From NCBI GenBank assembly GCA_021824575.1, contig JAKAKJ010000084.1, forward strand, positions 1 to 64,000: 64,000 nucleotides of DNA, written 5' to 3'. Position numbers and translations under genes: made by a program. Shown piece after piece: positions 56,101-64,000 of this stretch (position 1 is the first letter of the stretch; every line of letters starts with the position of its first letter). The notes below the pieces were generated by a model. The model worked only from the letters and a program-made list of their open reading frames with translations. It had not been told where the DNA came from and did not search any database. This stretch comes from Chloroflexota bacterium. GTDB lineage: Bacteria; Chloroflexota; Anaerolineae; Anaerolineales; Villigracilaceae.

Positions 56101-56877
56101 ATGCCATTTTCGAATAAAAACGGAATTCGATATTACACATTCGATCTTTTCCCGCGCGCACTGACGCAGGCGGTGTTCACGCGGCAGGGAGGCGTCAGCC
56201 CCGCGCCGTGGACTTCGCTCAACGTCGGCGGGACGGTCGGCGACGACGCGGAACGCGTGCGCGAAAATCGCGTCCGTTCGTTTTCGGCTCTGGGCCGGAC
56301 TTTGGATTCGCTCTTCGACGTCTGGCAGGTTCACTCCGCTGACGCCGTCTTCGCCGACGCGCCGCGGCCTGTCCATGCAGATCATCACAAAGCAGATATT
56401 ATTCTGACTGACAAACCAAACGTCACGCTTTACATGCGCTTCGCAGATTGTGTGCCGATTCTTTTTCATGACCCGAAAAAAGGTGTGGTTGGAATCACTC
56501 ATGCCGGCTGGCTGGGAACGGTGCGCGGCGCGAGCGCGGCGACTGTCAAGGCGATGCGCGAAAAATATGGCTCACAGCCAAAAGATATTATGGCGGCCAT
56601 TGGACCATCCATTGGCGTGGATCATTATGAAGTTGGCCCGGATGTCGTTTCACAAGTCGAGCAAGTCTTTGGCGGTGACTCGAAACACGTGATCGAAATG
56701 CGAAATGGGAAAACCTATTTTGATTTGTGGAACGCCAACCGAATTCAATTGGAAAAATCCGGCGTGGAGCAAATAGAAGTTTCAGGAATTTGCACAGCCT
56801 GTCACCTTGATGATTGGTATTCACACCGCGCAGAAAAAGGCAAGACCGGCCGCTTCGGCGCATTGATTGCGCTGTGA
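56101..56877 (+). CDS. pgeF: Peptidoglycan editing factor PgeF-like (polyphenol oxidase/laccase family)
   Basis: FTRQGGVSPAPWTSLNVGGTVGDDAERVRENR, TLYMRFADCVPILFHDPKKGVVGITHAGWLGTVRG, CTACHLDDWYSHRAEKGKTGRFGALIAL. Confidence 0.93.
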   Translation: MPFSNKNGIRYYTFDLFPRALTQAVFTRQGGVSPAPWTSLNVGGTVGDDAERVRENRVRSFSALGRTLDSLFDVWQVHSADAVFADAPRPVHADHHKADIILTDKPNVTLYMRFADCVPILFHDPKKGVVGITHAGWLGTVRGASAATVKAMREKYGSQPKDIMAAIGPSIGVDHYEVGPDVVSQVEQVFGGDSKHVIEMRNGKTYFDLWNANRIQLEKSGVEQIEVSGICTACHLDDWYSHRAEKGKTGRFGALIAL

Positions 56878-56987
56878 TGAATACAAATTCAGCTTATCGT
56901 CCAGATGCGAAGGCACAAAGTCGTCAAAGACTTTTGTGAATCTTCGTGTCTTTGCGTCTTCGCGGTGAGTCTTTTTGCCAGGGTAAA

Positions 56988-57734
56988 ATGCTTTCGATGC
57001 CTGATCTTGTCTCTACCATTCGTGAACGATATTTGCATGTTCTTGATAACATTTCTGTCGCAGCCGACAAGGTTGGTCGAAATCCAGAATCAATTCGTTT
57101 GGTGGTGGTGACAAAAACTCAGCCGATTGAAGTTGTTCAAGCGGCCATCGAAGCGGGGGCGAAAACCCTTGGCGAGAATTATGCCGAAGAGGCCGTCGAA
57201 AAAATTCTTGCGTTGGAATCGCAATCTGCTGTTAATCAATATGCGGTAGAATGGCACATGATCGGTCACGTCCAGAGCCGCAGGGCCCAACTCGTGGCCG
57301 AACATTTCGCTCTTTTCCATTCGCTCGATAGCCTAAAACTTGCCCAACGCGTGGATCGTTTTGCCGGAGAAGTCGGGCGGACGCTGCCTGTCCTGTTGGA
57401 ATTCAATGTCGGCGGCGAGGAAAGCAAAAGCGGCTGGCTTGCTTCGGACGAAGCGCGTTGGCCGGATTTGCTGTCAGATGTAAACGCCATCGCCGCGCTG
57501 ACGAATCTCGAAATCCGCGGGCTGATGACGATGCCGCCTCTTTCCACTGGACCGGAAGCGGCGCGGGCCTACTTTCAGCGTTTGCGCCGCCTGCGTGATT
57601 TTCTCGTTGAGCGTGTGCCGCAGACCAGTTGGACTGAGCTTTCCATGGGAACCAGCAGTGATTACAGCATCGCAGTCGAAGAGGGCGCAACACTGGTAAG
57701 AATCGGTCAGGCCATTCTGGGGCCTCGACCATAA
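56988..57734 (+). CDS. YggS family pyridoxal phosphate enzyme
   Basis: IRLVVVTKTQPIEVVQAAIEAGAKTLGENYAEEAVEKI, EWHMIGHVQSRRAQLV, TELSMGTSSDYSIAVEEGATLVRIGQAILGPR. Confidence 0.95.
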   Translation: MLSMPDLVSTIRERYLHVLDNISVAADKVGRNPESIRLVVVTKTQPIEVVQAAIEAGAKTLGENYAEEAVEKILALESQSAVNQYAVEWHMIGHVQSRRAQLVAEHFALFHSLDSLKLAQRVDRFAGEVGRTLPVLLEFNVGGEESKSGWLASDEARWPDLLSDVNAIAALTNLEIRGLMTMPPLSTGPEAARAYFQRLRRLRDFLVERVPQTSWTELSMGTSSDYSIAVEEGATLVRIGQAILGPRP

Positions 57735-57746
57735 TCTGGAGGTTGA

Positions 57747-58010
57747 ATGGTTTTTGTTGGGCTGGCAAATGCAGTAAATCTTCTTGCCAATTTTTTGACG
57801 ATCCTGGTTTTGATCTCGGTTATCCTCTCGTGGTTCATGTCGCCGTATCATCCACTGCGCGCCGCGATTGATCGGATTGTTGATCCCATGTTGAATCCGA
57901 TCCGCCGCGTTGTCCCGACCGCCGGTATGTTCGATTTCAGTCCGCTGATCCTGATAATCCTGATTGAGTTCCTTGCGCGTGTATTGACCAGTATTCTTCT
58001 ATCTTTATAG
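57747..58010 (+). CDS. YggT family membrane protein
   Basis: NFLTILVLISVILSWFMSPYHPLRAAIDRIVDPMLNPIRRVVPTAGMFDFSPLILIILIEFL. Confidence 0.92.
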   Translation: MVFVGLANAVNLLANFLTILVLISVILSWFMSPYHPLRAAIDRIVDPMLNPIRRVVPTAGMFDFSPLILIILIEFLARVLTSILLSL

Positions 58011-58022
58011 AGTGAGGTGGTT

Positions 58023-58334
58023 ATGCCCATACGGAATTTTCATTTGCATGATGGCAAGAAAGGCTCGGCCATTGCCGTGCGTGTGACGCCGCGCGCCAGC
58101 GAAAACAAGATTGCCGAGGTGCTCGAAGACGGTACAGTCAAGATCCATGTCGCAGCCCCGCCTGAAGACGGCGAGGCCAACGAAAAGCTTTTGGCGTATC
58201 TCGCCGAGATTTTGAATATTCCCAAAACACGGATTGAGATCGTGGCCGGCGCGACCGGACGCGATAAGCTGATTTCGGTTTTGGATATGGATGCCGAGGC
58301 GGTTCATAAACGCATCCTTGCCCATCTCGATTGA
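58023..58334 (+). CDS. DUF167/YggU family protein
   Basis: GSAIAVRVTPRASENKIAEVLEDGTVKIHVAAPPEDGEANEKLLAYLAEILNIPKTRIEIVAGATGRDK. Confidence 0.94.
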   Translation: MPIRNFHLHDGKKGSAIAVRVTPRASENKIAEVLEDGTVKIHVAAPPEDGEANEKLLAYLAEILNIPKTRIEIVAGATGRDKLISVLDMDAEAVHKRILAHLD

Positions 58335-58378
58335 TAAGTTGCCGCGTTGGGGAATTTGTACAGGATTTAACACAGGGG

Positions 58379-58422
58379 CGCGAAGCCGCAAGGATGAAAT
58401 CGTAAATCTTTGCGGCTTCGCG
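58379..58422. repeat. Hairpin, CGCGAAGCCGCAAGGAT type, downstream of the yggU-like gene
   Basis: CGCGAAGCCGCAAGGAT-gaaatcgtaa-ATCTTTGCGGCTTCGCG, 17-bp arms with one mismatch. Confidence 0.75.
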
Positions 58423-58599
58423 TTAAAGATCCTTGATATAGGGCAGGTCAAGAACAAAGGTGATGGGATTGGGCTAATCTGTTTTCTTGACTTTTTGCGG
58501 CTCGCTCATTAATCGGAGCGGGCCGTCGTATTCCTCTTGCGGCACAAACATGGTTGTGGCATAATCCCGCAAATTTTTTCGGGCCATTCGGAGGAAGAG

Positions 58600-59784
58600 A
58601 TGTCTCATATTGTGGATCAGGTTTCGTTGGGGGCCATTGTCCAGGTGCGCGATCGTTTGCTCGATCAGCAGGCGCGCGGACGCAAGGTGCTTCGCTTGGA
58701 GTCAGGCGACCCGTCGTTCGACATTCCAGTCCTTGCGCGCGAAGCGATGGAAAAAGCGTTACGCGACGGACTGACACATTACACCGCGTCAACCGGCATT
58801 CCGGTTTTGCGCGAAGCGATCTTCAAAAAAGTAACAACTGAAAATGGATTGAAAGTCCCCAATACCGATCATGTGGTCGTGACCAATGGCGGCATGCACG
58901 GACTCTACATCATTTTCCGCGCGCTGCTCGATCCGGGTGACGAAGTGATCCTGCCCGACCCGATGTGGACGGAGATCGCGGAAAACGTTCGTCTCGGAGG
59001 CGGGAAGCCGGTGCCGGTTCAATTGCGCGAAGAAAACGGTTATCAATACGATCCGGCTGAAATCGAAGCCGCGATCACGCCGAAGACGCGCGCCATCTTT
59101 ATCAACACACCGCAGAATCCAATTGGCGTTGTGGCGTCGCGCGAAACGCTCGAAGTGATTGTCAAAGTCGCAGAAAAGCACAACCTGTTCCTCGTCAGCG
59201 ATGAGGCGTACGAGCATGTCATCTTCGATGGACAGAAGCACGTCAGTCTTGGCTCCTTGCCCGGCGCGGAAGACCGAACGATCAGCGTTTATTCGCTCTC
59301 CAAAACATATGCCATGAGCGGATTGCGTCTCGGCTATGTGATTGTGAACCAGCCGCTGTTCCTCGACCGGATCAAGAAGCTCGTGCGCTGTACGATCAAT
59401 GGCGTGAATTCCGTCGCTCAGTACGGAGCAGCCGCGGCGATCAACGGGCCGCAGGATTTCACTCACTCCATGGCGCAGGAATACCAGAAGCGCCGCGATA
59501 TTTTATTCGATGCTTTGGAGGAAGCGCCTTATGTCAAGGCATTCAAGCCGGGCGGCGCATTCTATCTTTGGGCGCGCATCCAGCCGGAGTGGCCGGGGTA
59601 TGGCGGTCAAAAAGATGATTGGTCCATGACCAATTATTTGATTGATACGGCAGGCATTGGCTCCTCGCCAGGATCAGCCTTCGGCGCGGCCGGCGCGGGA
59701 CACATCCGCTTTGCGTTTTCGTGTTCCACGCAGCAAGTCGAGGAAGCCGCGCGGCTCCTGCCGGAGGTCTTGCAGGCGGCATAA
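58600..59784 (+). CDS. Class I/II aminotransferase (aspartate aminotransferase-like)
   Basis: LRLESGDPSFDIPVLAREAMEKALRDGLTHYTASTGIPVLREAI, NTPQNPIGVVASRETLE, SLSKTYAMSGLRLGYV. Confidence 0.95.
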   Translation: MSHIVDQVSLGAIVQVRDRLLDQQARGRKVLRLESGDPSFDIPVLAREAMEKALRDGLTHYTASTGIPVLREAIFKKVTTENGLKVPNTDHVVVTNGGMHGLYIIFRALLDPGDEVILPDPMWTEIAENVRLGGGKPVPVQLREENGYQYDPAEIEAAITPKTRAIFINTPQNPIGVVASRETLEVIVKVAEKHNLFLVSDEAYEHVIFDGQKHVSLGSLPGAEDRTISVYSLSKTYAMSGLRLGYVIVNQPLFLDRIKKLVRCTINGVNSVAQYGAAAAINGPQDFTHSMAQEYQKRRDILFDALEEAPYVKAFKPGGAFYLWARIQPEWPGYGGQKDDWSMTNYLIDTAGIGSSPGSAFGAAGAGHIRFAFSCSTQQVEEAARLLPEVLQAA

Positions 59785-59786
59785 TG

Positions 59787-59819
59787 AATGTAGGTCACGC
59801 TAAAGGCGTGACCTACATT
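59787..59819. repeat. GTAGGTCAC hairpin, copy 3
   Basis: AATGTAGGTCACGC-taaag-GCGTGACCTACATT between convergent genes. Confidence 0.9.
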
Positions 59820-59820
59820 G

Positions 59821-62277
59821 TTAAGAACCGTTTCCGTAGAGTCTCTTGTAAACGATATAATTTTCGTAAATGCTCTGGATATATTGGCGGGTCTCGGAAA
59901 AACGAATCGACTCGAGCATTAAGTCGGGGTCGCCCTGCGAAAGCTTCTCCCATTCTGATGCATTGCCCGGCCCGCCGTTGTAAGCCGCCAGCGCGCCGTA
60001 AATGTCGCCGCCTAATAATTTCCGATTCGAGGCGAGATAGTCAGCGCCCAGCACAACACTGACTTTCGGACGGTAAAGCTGCCCCGGATCGAAATATGGC
60101 GGCCATCCAACTTGACTGGAAATAGCCTTCCCCGTGCTGGGAACAATTTGCATCAATCCGCGCGCGCCGGCTGTCGAGCTGACAAAACCTTCGAACAGGC
60201 TTTCCTGCCGCACCACCGCGAACAGGAACAGCGGATCGAACCCATTGCTCTGCGCGGCGGGGATAATGATATCGGAATAATAGAGTCCGTAACGCACATG
60301 ACTGAAATAGGTGGGAGCCAGCATGGCGGAATTGTTGTCGGTCAGGCCGGCAAGCGTCAGAACCTGGCGGAGCGCAAAAATCCCGGAGCGATATAAGCCC
60401 ATGTCAATCAAGTAATTCCCGAGGCGGTAACTCCCGACCGGATCGGTGCTGATGGAATTGCGAAGGTCTTCGAATTCGAGACGCGCGTCCTCGTACTGGC
60501 CGAGATTCCATAATTCGGTGCCGCGGATCACGCGCGGATCCGAAGCAAGCGGACCGAGTCCGCTGAGATCGGTATCGGACGGCAGATTGAATGTAAGCCG
60601 CATCCACGTATCGGCGGCCTTGCGCTCAGCCAAAAGATCAACCTTCAAGTTGCTGGATGACGGAGGCGCGAAGGGCGCCCGGCCCATCAGCAGGTCGCGG
60701 GCGCGTTCGCTGTAATAGCCGCCCGGATCGAGATTCTCCGCCTGCTGCCAGGCAGTTTGCGCCTCGGCATTCTTTCCAAGTTTTTCCTGTGTCTTGCCGA
60801 TCCACAAATCGGCGCGGGCCTGGTCTTCGACCGCGCTGGCTTGTGAGAGACTGCGCTGGAAGATTGGCAAGGCGGCGCTGTAATCGGATTGGCGGTATTG
60901 CATGATTCCGGCAAAGAAGACGGCGGTCGGAGCCTGGTCGTAACCGGGATAATTCGTTCCCACCTGCGCCCAAACCTGCGCGGCTTCGTCGAAGCGGCCA
61001 TCTTCTTCGAGCAGACGCGCAGCGATCATCAACGCATCGGCGCCGTCGTTTGGAGTCGGCGCGGATTTGGCGAACGTTTCGAGCGTCGCGGCCGCGTCGG
61101 AATACAGGTTCTGATCCTGCCATTGGATCGCTGCTTTTTCGTTCCACGCATCCGACCAATGCGGATTCGTCGGATAATTTTTGATGAAGTCATCCAACGC
61201 GCTGATCGCCTGCGGATAATTCTGCAATTGTTCCAGCGCCAGCGCGCGGTAGTAATGCGCTGTGCCGTCCTCGTTGGGTGTCGCGGCGATATAGCGTTCG
61301 AGTGCGGCCAGAGCCGCGTTCAGAGCATCCGGGTAATTGTTTTGAACAGCAAAATAGTAATCTGTGATGCCGCGGTCGAGATCACTGACTTGCGCCTTTG
61401 CCTTGACCAATTCAACCAGTGACTGATACGCATAATACGAGAGCGGATAATTCTGAACTACGTGACGGAAGGCAATATAAGCTTCGTCGTTTCTGTTCAG
61501 CGATAAATTTGCTTCGCCGGTCAGGTAATCCATTTGTGCGCGAATGTAATCATTGGTTGTATTTGCCGCGATGGTGCCATACATCGAAAGCGCAGTGGCG
61601 TAATCGCCGATCTGAGCGCGTGTCTGCGCGATCTTGATGAGCAGCGCTTCCGCGTCATCGAGATGCGGCGCGGCCTGCGCGGCGTCATAAGCGATGAGCG
61701 CGTCGGAGTAATCGCTGGCTGCAGTCAGGGCGTCGCCGCGCAATTCCTGAACATACGAATCAAGAACTCCGGGGCGGGCATTCAGATACAGTTGATATGC
61801 GGCAGCTGCGTCAGTGTAGCGCTGCATATCGTTGTATGTTTGGCCTTGAAGAAAATACGCGGCAGGCACATACGGCGAGTTTGGATAGCTGCTGATGAGT
61901 TGAGCCAGCGTTGTGAGTGTGTCCACATGCCGCGCATCTGCGGCTTGCGTGCGCGCCAATCCCCAAAGCGCCGCGGCTTTGACTTGCGGGTCGTTGGACT
62001 CGCTGAACGCTTTCCGGTAATCGGCCGCGGCAGTATCAATATCGCCGTCGAAGAGTGCCTGGTCACCGTTCGCGACGCGCACAAGCGGAACCGGCGTCGG
62101 CGCGGGCGTTGGCGTCAATGTGGCGGTGGGCGAAGGAAGGAGAGTCGGAGTCGCTGTGGGGAAGAACGGGAGCGGGGGACGGCTTGGGATCAGATTACAG
62201 CCCGCGATAAGGGACGCCAGCCCAAGTCCGGATATGACGCGCAAAGCGCGGCGTACTTTCCGTGAAATTTTCTTCAT
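59821..62277 (-). CDS. Soluble lytic murein transglycosylase-like lipoprotein with TPR-like repeats
   Basis: SLT motif RQESLFEGFVSSTAGARGLMQIVPSTGKAIS ... AAYNGGPGNASEWEK; tandem TPR-like helices; lipobox LIAGCN; start at MKKISRKV. Confidence 0.93.
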   Translation of the reverse strand: MKKISRKVRRALRVISGLGLASLIAGCNLIPSRPPLPFFPTATPTLLPSPTATLTPTPAPTPVPLVRVANGDQALFDGDIDTAAADYRKAFSESNDPQVKAAALWGLARTQAADARHVDTLTTLAQLISSYPNSPYVPAAYFLQGQTYNDMQRYTDAAAAYQLYLNARPGVLDSYVQELRGDALTAASDYSDALIAYDAAQAAPHLDDAEALLIKIAQTRAQIGDYATALSMYGTIAANTTNDYIRAQMDYLTGEANLSLNRNDEAYIAFRHVVQNYPLSYYAYQSLVELVKAKAQVSDLDRGITDYYFAVQNNYPDALNAALAALERYIAATPNEDGTAHYYRALALEQLQNYPQAISALDDFIKNYPTNPHWSDAWNEKAAIQWQDQNLYSDAAATLETFAKSAPTPNDGADALMIAARLLEEDGRFDEAAQVWAQVGTNYPGYDQAPTAVFFAGIMQYRQSDYSAALPIFQRSLSQASAVEDQARADLWIGKTQEKLGKNAEAQTAWQQAENLDPGGYYSERARDLLMGRAPFAPPSSSNLKVDLLAERKAADTWMRLTFNLPSDTDLSGLGPLASDPRVIRGTELWNLGQYEDARLEFEDLRNSISTDPVGSYRLGNYLIDMGLYRSGIFALRQVLTLAGLTDNNSAMLAPTYFSHVRYGLYYSDIIIPAAQSNGFDPLFLFAVVRQESLFEGFVSSTAGARGLMQIVPSTGKAISSQVGWPPYFDPGQLYRPKVSVVLGADYLASNRKLLGGDIYGALAAYNGGPGNASEWEKLSQGDPDLMLESIRFSETRQYIQSIYENYIVYKRLYGNGS

Positions 62278-62389
62278 TACATTTTTATACTGGCAAAGCA
62301 AACGAGTGTCAAGCGGGCATAAGTTTTTAACCGCTTCAATTTCTAGACAATATGAGCATCGCATGATAAACTCTTGCCCGCTGATAATC

Positions 62390-62410
62390 GCGTGGCGCCT
62401 CGCGCCACGC
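62390..62410. repeat. GC-rich hairpin in a divergent intergenic region
   Basis: GCGTGGCGC-ctc-GCGCCACGC followed by ATTTTT. Confidence 0.6.
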
Positions 62411-62429
62411 ATTTTTCTGCGAATCAAGG

Positions 62430-62504
62430 ATGTCATTGCGAGGGCGCAAGCACCCGGAGCAACCTTTTCTAAAATGGGATTGCTTAATTCCGCTCACAAC
62501 GACC
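62430..62504. repeat. Degenerate GTCATTGCGAG-family dispersed repeat
   Basis: GTCATTGCGAGGGCGCAAG...GAGCAACC ... GGATTGCTT..CGCTCACAACGACC. Confidence 0.5.
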
Positions 62505-62513
62505 AAGGAAACG

Positions 62514-63467
62514 ATGGACATTATTATCACCGGCTCTGTTGCGTACGATTATTTGATGACCTTTCCCGGTCTGTTCAAGGAACAAATCCTGCCCGAACGA
62601 TTGGCTTCGATCAGTCTTTCGTTTTTGGTCGATTCGATGTCGAAGCAGCGCGGCGGCATCGCGCCGAACATCGCGTACACGATGGCGCTGCTCGGCGGGA
62701 AGCCGCGCGTGATGGCGACGGTTGGCGAGGACTTCTCGGATTACCGCGCCTGGCTTGATTCGAAAGGCGTGGACACTTCGCTGATGAAGGTCGTCCCTGG
62801 CGAATTCACCGCTTCGTTCTTTGCGACAACGGATCAGGCGTCTGCTCAAATTGCCTCGTTCTACCCCGGGGCGATGGGACACGCCAACATCCAATCGTTG
62901 AAGGATTTGCCAAAGAAGCCGGACGTTGTGGTTGTTTCACCGAATTCGCCCGATGCGATGATGAAGTTCCCTGCCGAATGCCGCGAGATGGGAATCAAGT
63001 ATCTTTATGATCCGAGTCAGCAGGTGCTGCGCCTTGAAGGAAACGAATTGGCGCGCGATATGGAAGGCGCGTACTTCCTGTTCTGCAACGATTATGAATT
63101 TGGATTGATTTCGAAAAAGACCGGCTGGGATTTAAAGCAAATCTTGAAGCACGTGAAAGTCGTCGTCGTGACGCGCGGCAAAGACGGCGCGAGTCTCTAC
63201 ACGGACGGTGAAGAGTTTACAATCCCGACTGTGCCCGAACGCGAGATCGTTGACCCGACTGGTGTCGGCGATGCGTTCCGCGGCGGCTTTCTCGTCGGAT
63301 ATTCCCACGGCTGGGACTGGACGTTATGCTGTGAGGTCGGTTCGCTGGCGGCGGTGTATTGTCTCGAACAACGCGGCCCGCAGAGTCATCATTACACGAG
63401 AAAAGAATTTGTCGCAAGATTCAGACAGCAGTTTGACGACAAAGGTAAGTTGAACGCACTATTATGA
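62514..63467 (+). CDS. PfkB-family carbohydrate kinase, adenosine kinase-like
   Basis: IIITGSVAYDYLMTFPG, RGGIAPNIAYTMALLGGKPRVMATVG, VVVVTRGKDGASLY, DPTGVGDAFRGGFLVGY. Confidence 0.9.
   Translation: MDIIITGSVAYDYLMTFPGLFKEQILPERLASISLSFLVDSMSKQRGGIAPNIAYTMALLGGKPRVMATVGEDFSDYRAWLDSKGVDTSLMKVVPGEFTASFFATTDQASAQIASFYPGAMGHANIQSLKDLPKKPDVVVVSPNSPDAMMKFPAECREMGIKYLYDPSQQVLRLEGNELARDMEGAYFLFCNDYEFGLISKKTGWDLKQILKHVKVVVVTRGKDGASLYTDGEEFTIPTVPEREIVDPTGVGDAFRGGFLVGYSHGWDWTLCCEVGSLAAVYCLEQRGPQSHHYTRKEFVARFRQQFDDKGKLNALL

Positions 63468-64000
<533 letters not shown>

Overview
The window looks like 64 kb of bacterial chromosome, probably from Chloroflexota (Anaerolineae-like). That assignment is inferred from gene content and the many lipobox + Pro/Thr-rich lipoproteins; it was not tested by search. 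Most of it is core genome: a mreBCD-mrdA-minCDE-rodA morphogenesis cluster, gltX/glnS/tRNA-Gln(CUG), yggS-yggT-yggU, smpB, scpB, an rluB-type pseudouridine synthase, rsmD, udk, an adenosine-kinase-like PfkB gene and the start of ahcY. No CRISPR array, prophage, transposase or rRNA gene was seen. The observations most worth follow-up are: (1) a divergent TetR-controlled catabolic operon (class II aldolase, class III aminotransferase, MFS, FGGY kinase, PAP2-like membrane protein) with two matched 19-bp palindromes on a near-consensus promoter; (2) a gap-free C-terminal peptide module shared by two adjacent, otherwise unrelated sensor proteins (GAF and HAMP types); (3) a GH10 lipoprotein gene abutting a truncated remnant of the rluB 5' end, with an intact rluB on its other side; (4) a dispersed GTAGGTCAC hairpin family whose flanking stem bases covary; (5) several unusual protein architectures (glutaredoxin-DUF2085, G5-propeller, cysteine-paired PBP2). 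All calls are by eye from sequence and translated ORFs; no database search was run.
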